From: Yamagishiella unicocca
Lineage: Eukaryota; Chlorophyta; Chlorophyceae; Chlamydomonadales; Volvocaceae
Direction: 5' to 3'
Length of the DNA stretch: 64,000 nucleotides
Assembly (NCBI GenBank): GCA_003116995.1
Contig: BDSL01000002.1
Span: 952,001-1,016,000 of the forward strand
Numbering within the stretch: position 1 is the first letter of the stretch; each line of letters starts with the position of its first letter. This document shows positions 34,211 through 45,252 of the stretch, in pieces. The notes under the pieces were generated by a model. It was not told the origin of the DNA, made no database searches, and saw nothing but the letters and a program-made list of their open reading frames with translations. The translations under genes and the position numbers were made by a program.

Positions 34211-35138
34211 GGCATTGGCAGGGCACCTCCCCCACGGAAGTGGGCTGCGCGTGCTCTAATAGGGTAATCAGTGTTCTGATCAGCGGGGACATGAGGAGCA
34301 CCCGGGGCTAGCTGCATCGCCCGCTCGATGTGGCAGCTTTTGTAACGGCATGGTAACGGCGGCTCAAACCGAGCCCTGCGCCACTAGCTAGCCCGCTTGT
34401 GCGGATCCGCCGGCGGGTTGCAGCTACCCTGGGCGTCTGCGTTTTTGTCCGGTGGCACCCGCCAGTGCCGCCGCGCTCCAAAGCAGGGCTGCCACCTGCC
34501 AGCCAGCCAGCGAGCAGACCGATCGTACCCGAGCAGCAGGCATAAGGCTTTCAGGGAACGAAGGGGTTGGTGCGCGTGGAGCCGCTGCTGGCACCCTTCC
34601 TCCGCCCGCGTCCTCTTCCTCCAGACAGGTGGCCAGGCGATGGGCGGGAGCCGCCGACAGACCGCGCCAGCACTCCTGCACCCCTGACCGCAATCCACTG
34701 AGCGGCCTGTGATGGATGGGTTCAAACCATGGGCATGAGCCGCAGGTGGAGCTGTAGCAAACTGGGTTATTTTACAGGGTATCGTATGCTGGTTCATCAC
34801 TTGTTGGTCGTGCTTCAAGAGGCGGAGAGGCCTTATTATCACGGGTCAGTTTATATCACGGGTCAGTCACGGGTCGATAGAATTAACAGTACGCCTTGAC
34901 GCAGCGACGATTGCAGTCTTGTGTGCCTTTCGCCTTCCGTGCATTTGCGATTGGAATGCGGCGCTCAGTCGCCTCACAGACGCGGCATCAGACCGCCCAT
35001 CACACCGTCGCGAAGCCGGTACATATCTTAACATAAACCAAATCCTTGCACAGCACCTATTGGACAGAGAAAATTACATTTTGCAGGAGGGCGGGTCGTC
35101 GCGGGCCCTCACGGCTGCCTCGCCCTATCATCGCAATA

Positions 35139-35260
35139 CATCCGTGTTCACCATCCTGCAGTACTCAGCTACCGAACTCAGCTTCTGCCAGACGGCATCC
35201 GTGTTCATCATCCTGCAGTACTCAGCTACCGCCTACCGGGCTCAGCTACTGCCAGACGGC
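35139..35260. repeat. Tandem duplication, about 60 bp, in the TPR gene upstream region
   Basis: Two copies of catccgtgttca, then catcctgcagtactcagcta, then ctgccagacgg. They end about 40 bp before the start codon, so they lie in the leader or core promoter. Confidence 0.9.
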
Positions 35261-35298
35261 AGGCCCAGGTCAGCTTTGCTGTCGCGATTATAAACGCC

Positions 35299-37124
35299 AT
35301 GATGGCTCAGCTGCCGATGGCCGCCGCAAGGAGCGGTGGCGCTCCGGGGCCGCAGACGCCTGCAGAGAAGGCCGCCGCGCGGCGCCGCGCAGTCGAGAAC
35401 CACAACCAGTATCGGAAGGATCACATCAGCAACTTCTACGAAGGCTGCCCCAGATCCCTGGTCATCAACATCGAAACCAGCATCTCCACCGACGTCAAGC
35501 CCGCCGCCGACTTTCCGGCAACGCCGCCACCCGAGAGCTGCACCCCCATCACCGTCGCCGACCTGCGTCCAGGCGCCACCCACCGCGGGCGGGTGTTGCG
35601 CGGGCGACTGCTGGTGGAGCCCCTGGTCATGACGGGGGTGACGACCCTGCTTGAGGACGAGCACGGCGACGTCGTACGGGTGGGTTAATGTTTCGGAGCC
35701 CGCCTGCGTTTCTGATGCGTGTGCCGTGCTAGCGCAGCTCCAGAACCTCTGACCAACAGTTCCACGCCGTTCGATGTCGTACACACAGGTGGCGCTGTAC
35801 AATTTTCTCCCCAGCCACCTGCGGGGGCTGGCCGGGATGCGCGCCGCCTCCCGGGCCCTGCCGGTGGGGCAGGCGGTGGCGGTGGTGGAGCCGTACTACA
35901 AGCTCATGGCGGACGGCGCGCCTGGCGTCCGAGTGGACAACCCCAAGGAGGTGCGCACATGCTGCGGCAGGCGCCACGCAACACAGACCCTTGGTCGCAC
36001 GCTGAAGCTCCTGCCTTGCGGGCTCGCTCTTGGGCCCGGCGCACTGTTCCTTGGCGGCACAGCAACTGAAAACCCTAATCCTGCTTGCACCCGCACACGA
36101 CCACGCATCACCCCAATCCCTCGCTCCCTCCCTGAAGCTGGTGCTCCTGGAGTCACTGGCCCCCTCAGACGCCGGCACGCTGCAAGCAGACGGCCTCCGT
36201 CACTTCCGCGCGGCTGAGTACAACGACGCGGCCGACTGCTACAGCCGCGCGCTGCAGCGCCTGCCCGACGCCTCCGGCTCCGGAACCGAACTGCTCGTCA
36301 CCCTGCTCAACAACCTGTCCGCCACGCACCTCAAGCTGGGCCAGGCCGCCCGGGCGCTGCAGTGCGCCGTCGCCGCCGCCGCCATGCGGCCGGACTCCAG
36401 CAAGGCCCACTACCGCACCGCGGTGGCGTTGGCGCGCTTGAGGAGGCCCCTGGCGGCCCGCTGCGCCCTGCACCGGGCATTCGGCTTCATGGCTGCCGGG
36501 GGGCCCAGCGCGGCGGAGCTCCGCGGCATGCTGGCGGAGCTGGGGCCGCTGCCGCAGGCGGTCGACGCGCCGCCAGCCAAGCAGGAGGCTCAGGGGCGGG
36601 CCGATATGCACCGAGCCCTGGCGTCGTGTGCTACCCTGGACGGCGCCACTCCGACGGTGGCGACGGCGGCGGTGGGTTCCCCGGTCGCAGGAGGTAGCGG
36701 TGGCAGCGATATGGGCAGCCTGATAGCGGCGGCGGCGGCCGCCAAGGAGTCCGGCAACGCGGCTTTTCGCGAGGAGCGGTTCGACGCCGCCCTGGGTCGA
36801 TACATGGAAGCCGCGCGGGACGTGCTCGGCGCCCTGCCCGCGGCCTCGTTGCTGTCGGGCCTCGCCGCCTGCCACCTGCAGCTGTCCAACCGCAAGCGCG
36901 CGCTGGCGGCGGCGACGGCGGCGGCGGTGCTGGACCCGTCGCACCCGCAGGCGCAGCATAGCCGAGTGCAGGCTCTGATGCAGCTGGGGTGGCGGTCGGA
37001 AGCGGCGGCCGCGTGCACGGCGGGGCTGGAGGCGGTGGGGCAGGGCGAGGGCAGAGACGCACTCCTCGCGCTGCAGAAGCGCATCCGCACCCTCAAAGGC
37101 ACTGCGCCACAGCGCAGCGGCGCT

Positions 37125-37156
<32 letters not shown>

Positions 37157-40100
37157 TGCTGCCGACGCCGCTGCTGCCGACGCCGCCGACGCCGGCGAGG
37201 CTGCGGTCCATGTTCGGCAGCGGGATATGGAGGCGATGCGGGGTCTGCCCGGGTCTGTGGAGGGCACGTCGAGGCTGAACGCGATGGCAGCGGCGGCTAT
37301 GATGGACCCTCGGGTCGCTTCGCGCATGGAGCAGCTGCGGCGGGATGAGCCGCTGATGTGGATGTCCATGCAGCGGGATGACCGGGTTCCGCCCTTCCAT
37401 GAGGAGTTCAGTAAGGCCGGCAGGTGCGGTGGTGGTGGTGATGCTGCTGGTGCTGGTGGTGACTGATGGTGGTATCAGGGCACGGCGGCCCCATGGTGTC
37501 AGGGTTCGTCGTACACGCAGTCGCCTGCGGACACCTGCTTACCGCGCCCGCCCTGCACCCCCGCAGATGGCCCGCGCAGTGCGATGTGGCGGTGTGCAGG
37601 AGGCGGCTGTGGGAAGCATACGAGCTGTGCGTGGGCATGGCGATGCACCTGCAGGGCATGGTGCGAGTAGAGGCGACGGACCCGATGGACGTGATCATCC
37701 AGAGGTGCGGCTGGGGAGCTGGGCGGTGGGACGAGGGGCGAGCACGATGGGGGCTGCGGCGGAGGCGTCTTTCCGGGTTGCGGCCGCCGGGGCCTGGGGC
37801 TTGGGAGGGGGTGCAGAGGTCCACCGTGACAGTGCCTTGGGGTCCTACCCTTACGCGCCGCTCTATAGCGTCTCCGCCGCCCCCGCCCATTAAGTGCTTG
37901 TGTTGCCGGGTCGCACGAATGCACAGGGTGGGAGTGATGGGCCCGACAGGCATCGAACGCCTGGAGTGGCTGATCGGAGCTCCCGAGGGGGCCGTGTCTT
38001 TCAGGAGCATCCGCAGCAGTGGCTACAACCCCACCATCTTCCACAGCTTTACCAACACCGCATTCCCCGCGATACACATGAAGCCGCCGCCGCTGGCTGC
38101 CCCAGACGCGGGAGGCGACGGCAGCAGCCATACCGCCACCAACACTCCGCCGCGGACCCACGTGGCAGTTGGATTCGTGGACCTGAGCACACTGGCGGCG
38201 GCGGTTGACCTGCCAGAGTGGGATGAGCTAGTGGAGGCGTCTGTACGGGAGGTGACGGCGGCAGCGAAGGCTGGCGGCGGCGCGCCCGCCGGTGCAGCGG
38301 CGGGGGAGCGGCAGGGTCCCGCGTCATCGCCTCAACCATCTTCGGGGCGGCGGGGTCGCGAGCTATCAGCGCCGGCGCAGGCGGCGCCACTGCTCCGATG
38401 GGTGGGCTACGAGGCGTCTCCATACGCGGTGGCGAAGACGCTGGTGGTGGAGCGGATGCTGCGGCTCGGGCCCTCCGCCGCCGGCCACGTGCTGCAGGTG
38501 GGCTGGGTCCAGCGAGACGCAGTGCATCATAGTGGCGGTCAAGGGCGGGTGGCATAGGTAGGGTTTCCCTGCCTCACTCCGCACCCGAGTGCAGGTGTAC
38601 CCAGTGAAGCCGCGTTGCGTTTCACCCATCAGTAACAGCCCGATGACCCCCATTTCCGCCATGCGCCACATCTCGTCCTCGTCCCCTCGTCCTACGGCGG
38701 CACCCCACCTCCGTCACTTCACCCCCAACGAGCCACGCAAACCCGAACGCAGGTGTGGTTTTCCTCCGCTTGGACCCGTGATGCCCACACCGCCTTCCGC
38801 CGGGCGCTGACGGAGCTCCTGCGGGAGCACCAGCAGGTCAGCAAGAGAGCAACAGCAGGCGGCGGAAGCAGCGGCGCCCAGCAGCTGCCCGCCGCCGCGT
38901 TGCCGTACCTGCGCATCTGGCAGCTGCGCGAAGTGGGGCTGGCGGAGAGCCGCCGCCGCTGGCTGGCGGACTGGACCATCTCCGCCGGCCTAGTGGGGCA
39001 TTTCACGCAGAAGGTGCGGGCATATGCGTGAGCAAGGCGGGAAGAGGCAGCACGTCCTTTGGCGGCAGGCGGTGGCGAATTGGTGCGGCCTCACCTCGCG
39101 CCGCTGCACGCACAGTGTAGTGAGGGGCGTGAACCCGAACGACGTGAGCTAGCGATCCTGTCGCCGCTGCTGTCGTACGTGCGTGCGTTCGTGCCTGCTG
39201 CGTTACTAGGAGAACGCGCTGCATTCAATTGCTGCTGTTCATTGCGCCCGGCCGCCCTTTCCAACTGATCGTGCGCACCCACCCACCCGCCCTTCCCGGC
39301 GCGGCGCTGATGCTTGCTTGTCGCTGATGGCGCCGCAGGCTGATCGGCTAGCTCTGATCGAATATGTGTTGACGGGTCAGCTGCCGGGGCTGGGTGGCGG
39401 CGAGCTGTTGGGCAGTGTGGTCATGTTTGCGGCGCCCACGGGCGGCCCGGAGCGCTCCCTGGACGAGTGCTTCCTGGAGGTGCGTACGGCGTTACGTAAG
39501 GGCGCTATGTCGTACGTGGGGGGTAGGTATTGAGGCCGCCCTAGAGCACGCCCGGAGGCGAGGACCGTGCTGCCTGGGCTGATGTCTTTTTGTGGGACGG
39601 GGATTTTCCTTCCCGCCCTCGCACCCTCCCACCCACGCACGCATGCATGTACGTGTGTGTGTGTGTGCTTCGCTGCAGGCGTTGCCTCCAGATGAGCTGT
39701 TCGCTGCGCGAATGCCGCCCACAAGTGCGGCCAGCGGCGGCAGCGGCAGTGGCGGCAGCAATAGCAGTGCCTCTGGTGCTGCGCGGGGCAGCGGCCATCC
39801 CGACGTGGTGTCGGCGGGGGTGGCGCTGCTGCGGCGCCGGGTGGGACGGCTGGCCAGCCTCCTGCAGACGGGCCGCGTGGAGGTCCAGGTAGGCGGGCGC
39901 ATGGGAGCGTGGGGGCTACAAGTAAAGAACCGGTAACTCGACTGGGGTAATGTAGTTGGTGCATAGCCTTCATACTTCGGAACGCACGCGCATGCTACTG
40001 GACGGCCACACAGACGGACGCGACGACGGTGGATGCGGTGAAGAAGTAGAAGAAGAAGAAAACGTGGGCGACAGGATGCAGGGTACAGCAGCGAGATGGG

Positions 40101-42048
40101 ATGGCGAACGGGGAAGCCGTGGGATGCACTGAGGGCTGGAGCCGGCCCATCCCATCCCGGAGACTGAGCGTTGCCTTTGCGAAGGAGACGCGTGGGGGCG
40201 GGGCCCGCGGGTCGCCAGCAAGCAACGCAAGGGCGCACAGCTACGAATGTCATTTATGGCTGGGAGGCTGGCATGTAACGTAACGAGCGAGGTAAACATG
40301 GGTGCGCCCATACGCGAATCACCTCCGCCTCGCTCTTGCGTTTCTCCTTGCCTGCCAGGTGAGTCTGCGGGTGAGTGGAGGTGTGTTGATCATTGTGCCC
40401 CCACGCATGACCCTCCAGGTGCTCAAGTCGTTTTCACCTAGTATGGGCATCCATGCAGGTTTTAGGGTTTAGGGTTTTGAGGTCGACCGCGGGCTTCCTC
40501 TCTCCCGCCGCAGGTGCGGCTGTGCGCTGTGGAGCCTGGAGACGCCTCCGTGCATGCCACCATCTCAGCCCTGCAGCCCGCCACCATCAGCTGGTCCAAC
40601 ATACCCGACTACTACCACCCGAAGGACTTCCACGCAATGGCCCGGGCCTGCTCCTCCCGCAGCGCAGCCCCCTCCCCAGCCTGCGCGCCTACCGTGCACT
40701 GCATGCTGAGCATGAACTGGCCACTCGACGTGAAGGGAGCTAGCCACCTAGACTTGGGGCTGCCATACTTTGGAGAAGAGGGCGGTGGTGGTGGGAGTGG
40801 TGGGAGGCGGGGGCGGCCTGGTCATCAGCAGGAGCCGCTGCCCAAGCCTTTGAAACACGTCAGCGAGGTGAGCAAGCAAGCCACACGGATAGCCTCGAAG
40901 GAGGAAAGGCACAAAAAGGCAGCCGCGCGCCCTCATCGCCCACTGCCACTGCCACCGCCCACTACCACCACCACCACTACTGCCGCCACCACCACTGCCA
41001 CCACCACCACTGCCACCGCCACCATCACCACCACCATCACCACCACCATCACCACCACCACCATTGCCACCACCATTGCCACCACCACCACTGCCACCAC
41101 AACCACTGCCATCACCACCACTGCCATCACCACCACTGCCACCACCACCACTGCCACTACCACCGCTGCCACCACCACCACCACTGCCACCACCACCACT
41201 GCCACTACCACCACCACTGCCACCACAACCACTGCCACCACCACCACTGCCACCACCACCGCTGCCACCACCACCACCACTGCCACCACCACTGCCACTA
41301 CCACCACTGCCACCACCACCACTGCCACTACCACCACTGCCACCACCACCGCTGCCACCACCACCACTGCCACTACCACCACCACTGCCACTACCACCAC
41401 CACTGCCACTACCACCCACCACTGCCACTACCATCACCACTGCCACTACCATCACTGCCGCCTGCGACTGCTGATGCGCTCCGCCGCCCCCTCAAACACC
41501 CGCAGAGCATGCTGGCCATGCTGCAGGATGGCCAGCGCGCAGTGCACCGGTTCCTCCTCGGGTACGGCGGCCGCGGCAGCGCGCTGGTGTACGACCCCCC
41601 CGTCGACAACCCGCGCAATGTGGCTGACTTCGGTCTCTTCCTCAAGCATTACCAGGTGCGTGGTCTCGCTCCCCGCGGTTGTTGCCACCAGCACCAGCAA
41701 CACCTACTGGCCGGGCGGGTACTGTATCGGATGTCACGGAAGCTAGCGCAGCAACAGGTATGGCCAGCACTACAGTAGCAGCAGCAGCCTGTTGTAAGAG
41801 AGGCCGGCTGGCGGCACCGGCGGCGGCTGGATGAGCGCCCGCTGTCGGCGTCTCCCCCCCTCACGCGCTTCCATGGCCTCTGCTGCACGCAGGCCTGGGT
41901 GGACGCCTTCTTCCACGCTGGAAGGCTGCGGCAGTCGGCGCCCTCAGCAGGCGGCACCTGCAGGGCGGAGGTCACGCAGGAACCCACCTATGCGCCGCTG
42001 ACGCGCACAAACTCAACCGTTGGCTTGGCGTTCTCGTACGGCAACTAA
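35299..42048 (+). CDS. TPR protein with conserved C-terminal domain (1269 aa)
   Basis: Twelve exons, all in phase: 35299-35679, 35789-35950, 36138-37423, 37567-37704, 37927-38497, 38753-39013, 39339-39479, 39679-39888, 40514-40867, 41506-41655 and 41893-42048, with 40514-40867 preceding the intron that holds a long CCA array. The listing gives eleven coding blocks; no further exon was needed for closure. Residues about 100-180 (LLEDEHGDVVRV, ALYNFLP, VVEPYYKLMADGAPGVRVDN) match a module found before TPRs in plant TPR/SET-type proteins. TPR helices follow (LRHFRAAEYNDAADCYSRAL, AAAKESGNAAFREERFDAAL). The C-terminal half (YNPTIFHSFTNTAFPAIHMK, VWFSSAWTRDAHTAFRRAL, ISWSNIPDYYHPKDFHAMAR, DFGLFLKHYQAWVDAFFHAG) recalls DUF4470-type domains. 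Role unknown; TPRs suggest protein binding. TGTAA polyadenylation signal near 42328. Confidence 0.82.
39913..39965 (+). repeat. Dispersed short repeat, family B
   Basis: ggctacaagtaaagaaccgg, then taactcgactggggtaatgt, then agttggt. It lies in an intron of the TPR gene, beginning about 24 bp after the 5' splice site and in the sense orientation. Confidence 0.85.
40460..40481 (+). repeat. Short telomere-like tract
   Basis: ttttagggtttagggttttg: one unit of the Chlamydomonas telomere repeat TTTTAGGG and one TTTAGGG. It lies about 30 bp before a 3' splice site of the TPR gene, partly overlapping its pyrimidine-rich region. Confidence 0.6.
40940..41460. repeat. Long CCA/CTGCCA microsatellite in an intron of the TPR gene
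   Basis: About 520 bp of ccaccactgccaccaccacc-type repeats between the donor at 40868 and the acceptor before 41506. All six frames look open (poly-Thr/Ala, Pro/Leu, Gly/Ser, Val), but the flanking exons join correctly without it. Confidence 0.95.
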
Positions 42049-43317
42049 ACCGCGACCAGTGGGTCGGCGCCTGGATTGCATACGCATGTAGTGCCTTTAT
42101 TTGTGGAAGTCGCGGATTCGTTTTGGGAGGCAACATAAAGGAGAGACACGGCGGATGTGTAGTTAGGCCGGTTGCTGTTGGCCTGGCATAACTTTCTGGG
42201 CGGGTTGATAGACACCGCCGAGCGCCAAGAAGTAAAACGCTACTAGCCTGGACTGTGTGCAATACTACCGATAGTAAGGCTACACGGCGCAAGCAGAAGC
42301 CGGGGCCTGGCCTCAGAGATTCAGGTTGTTGTAACGATTACAGTGGGTTCCAGCTGGTTCCAGACCATAAGGTAGAACCATCGGGCACAGGTGGAGGTCG
42401 CCTCTCATCGAAACCAGTGAGCATTTCCGTGATGCGAAGCTTTGCTAGGTCGCGATTGGGCGGGCGCTGCTAGGTTGTATCTTCGCCGGAAGCAGGCCGG
42501 AAGCGGTGCAGGAGCGTCACCAGGGTGTGAGATGTAATGTGGCGCCAACAGGCCCCAGGCGACCGCATTCCCAGGCGACCGGCCAATGCGGAGGTTATGG
42601 ACTTGGCTCGCAGCAACGGCATGGCGCGGCATATACAAGCATCCAAGAGAAGCCACGACGACGTAGGCTGACACTGGTGTGGGCACGCGTGTGTAAGGGG
42701 CACGCACTGGCGTGAGCCAAAGCCTTTCCGAACGCTATCAGCCTCTGCATGGGAGCCTTACGATCAATGTACTGGCACCGAAATGCTACGGTATGAACGG
42801 CGCCAGTGGGCACGTTTGGCGGCAAACCTTGCAGACGACGCGACTCGACCCTTGGGTCGCAATCATAGCCACACTGATATAAGGCTCCTTGCGCTGCGAA
42901 ACCATAACGTGCAATTGGGGCTGGGAATTAATGCAGGTGCAAAAACTTCGGCTTCCAGGCACAAAAGGAAAACTTGAGAGCCCCTCTGGACTAGGCCAGG
43001 CTGTGCCACGTATTGCTTCAGAATACCTGTCGTGTGTAATGATCAAATGCTTTATAATTGTTCGGGGAGCTCATCCTGCGAATGGCTGCGGGGGCCAGTG
43101 TGGGTCGGTCACGGATCAGAATGCTTCTACCATTCTGTAGAAGATACGCGTGAATAGCAATGTATACACATATTTAAAGAGGTAGTGGCGAGGGATTGGG
43201 AGTAGGGTTCAACCATTGGTTGGCTGAGATCAGTGCGCGCGAACGGTATAAGAAGCTTAGCCGCCCATCGTAAGTCGCTCTTAATCGCTTTAATTACACT
43301 AACTCAAACGCGTCACA
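42049..43317. other. Intergenic: TPR gene 3' UTR and promoter of the plastid membrane protein gene
   Basis: The TPR 3' UTR probably ends after the TGTAA near 42328. Upstream of 43318 a TATA-like ggtataagaag lies at 43245-43255, about 65 bp before the ATG, with a short AT-rich leader. No gene was recognised between them. Confidence 0.55.
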
Positions 43318-45252
43318 ATGGCCCCTCTTGCCCTTAACCGCGTTGCTTCGCGCGTGAGCGCCCCAGCTGCGAGCCCCCGGGCGCGCGTTGCCCTTGGGCC
43401 CCGCACGGTGGTCTTCTCCCAGGAGCCTCGCTTCACGCTTGAGAACAGCAGCAAATCGGTGGGTCGAGTGCGCTCAGCGCTAGTGGAGTGGCGTCTCGAT
43501 TGCCCGGATTGCAAGCTTTACACTTGCTGGGTGCCCGCTGCCGTTGTGATCCCTTCAGGCGGAGGGGTTCGTGGAGAAGGACACTGCTGGTCAAAGCAAC
43601 ATGTACCCGACCGTCGTGAGTAACCGGTCACGCGTCACCGTGCGAATTGATGGCTCGCCGGGCGACACTTGCTGACTTGTGATCTGGTAAAAGCAACAGT
43701 ATCACATTGAATACCACAAGGCTTTTATCACTTCGGGCCTAATTGTTGCTCGTGTTGAGGCGGCCAGACTGCAAGCGTTGTGGGCCAGGCATGTCCTGTG
43801 GTCAGCCGCTCCAGTGTTGTCGGCTGCAAGCCGTTGTATGCCAGTGTTAAGGTATCCATGTCACTGTAGAACGGAGATGACCATCGGCGATTGTCTCAGA
43901 TCAGTTGGCTTTAACTGCAAGGGGCCCCGCCTCCTGGCTGCCCCGCATTGCTAGCACGTAGCGCCCCGCATCTAGGCAGCGGAACCGTCGAAGGGTCTGC
44001 TGCGCGCTCCTACATGCCTCCAGCCACGGGTTTCACCTTCCAAGTTCGCGTTCACCCCGCCCCATCACCCCTGCCACTATCCTCTGTTCATCCCGCCCCG
44101 CTCTCACCTCCCCGGCTCTCACCTCCCCGCCCCTCCCCGCCCCTATCCGCCACTACCTGCGAAGATCAAGCCATTTGAGGCCGGAAGCCCCGCTGACACC
44201 GTGGAGCAGGACACCTTCAACAACGGTATCGCGGTCGGAGGCTCCGTCATTGCCCTGAGCGCCATCGGCCTGGGCCTGGTTGCGCTCCTCAAAGGCGGCA
44301 GCGGCTCCGGTAAGCGTCCTAGCGTGGTGACTCGAATGCCGACCAGTGCGGTTGGGAGGGGGGTGTAGTGGGGAGGTTCGTGGACCGACAGTACCTTCCG
44401 TTGGCCGCAAGGCTTTGGAGTATTTGCCATGATACGGGTACACTCTCATGGTTCCGGAGTCACTAAAACACCTTAATAGGCCCCGAATGGCGCTGGAGGG
44501 GTTATAAAACCTAGCGGGGCGGGAGGGATGGGTTGGAATGGTACGGGGAGCGACTGGTTGTCGGCAGCTGCACGATGGTAGCGGTGAGAAGGCGGCAGCG
44601 AAGGGCCGGGCCGCCTGCTTGGCAGCTGCGCAGCCGTCGTGGTTCCGGGCCTCTGTGCTCGAGTCCCGCCATTACCGGCAGGCGGCCGCTTCCCGCTCCA
44701 CCTGCGGCTCATAATGGACCGCGCAAGTGCTCATCCCTCTGCGCCCTCACGTACCGCCCTGGGAGGTCTTGGGGCTTAGTGAGGCAAGGGCTCCCACCAG
44801 AGCCGCGGATTCCCTGCCGTCGTTGTGGACCCTTCCCCGTCACTCTGCGCCCGCCTCACGCCTCACCGCGCCTCTTCGGCTTCCCTCCCTCCCTTGCCCC
44901 CGCTCCCTCCCGCGCCGCAGCCCCCGCCCCCGAGGATGCGGCCTACCTGTCGCTGTCCGCCTACTCCGCAAACTTTGCTGCGCAGCTGGCAACCCCCCAG
45001 GCCGGCCCTGCGGAGGTACTGGCCGCCCCCGCCCTTGCAGCGACCGCCGTAGAGGTCACCGCCGTCGAGGCCGCCCCGGAGCTGGTTGTGGCCGCCCCAG
45101 AGGTGGTTGCGGCCGCCCCAGAGGTGATTGTGGCCGCCCCAGAGGTGGTTGCTATTACCCCCGTCGAGGATGTGGCAGTTGCGGTCGTCGACGAGGTGGT
45201 TGAGCCGGAGGCTGCGCTCGTCGCGGCCGAGCTTGTAGTGGACGCGCAGTAA
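43318..45252 (+). CDS. Small plastid-targeted single-span membrane protein (224 aa)
   Basis: Four exons in phase: 43318-43458, 43559-43615, 44165-44309 and 44921-45252. The ATG at 43318 sits in a good algal context (cacaatggc). The N-terminus (MAPLALNRVASRVSAPAASP, Arg/Ala/Ser-rich, no acids) looks like a chloroplast transit peptide. The conserved-looking core is GFVEKDTAGQSNMYPTV, then IKPFEAGSPADTVEQDTFN, then a membrane helix GIAVGGSVIALSAIGLGLVA at about residue 90-110. The C-terminus is Val/Ala/Pro/Glu-rich with 9-residue repeats (VVAAAPEVI-like). This layout fits a small thylakoid or envelope membrane protein. I do not recognise the family. The exon 3 acceptor (tgcgaag) is unusual but follows a long pyrimidine tract. 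Confidence 0.72.
45069..45150. repeat. 27-bp coding repeat, 3 copies
   Basis: gtggccgccccagaggtggt-type units in the last exon of the plastid protein gene, encoding repeated Val-Ala-Ala-Pro-Glu-Val. Confidence 0.88.

Larger units (their letters stand above)
33101..35298. promoter_or_regulatory. Divergent intergenic region, symporter / TPR gene
   Basis: About 2.2 kb between diverging start codons, so it holds both promoters. The part 33340-34090 is lower in GC and shows nothing recognisable. A dispersed-repeat cluster lies at 34120-34210, and a tandem duplication in the probable leader of the TPR gene at 35139-35260. The sequence near 34725 (ggttcaaacc) resembles a tRNA B box but no tRNA fold is present. 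Confidence 0.5.

Noticed and set aside
34700..34760. Possible tRNA (ggttcaaacc B box)
   Set aside because: No A box, acceptor stem or anticodon arm can be drawn around it.
40514..41746. 410-codon ORF with a poly-Thr/Ala stretch
   Set aside because: It reads from a real exon into an intron made of CCA repeats. The flanking exons join in phase without the repeat.
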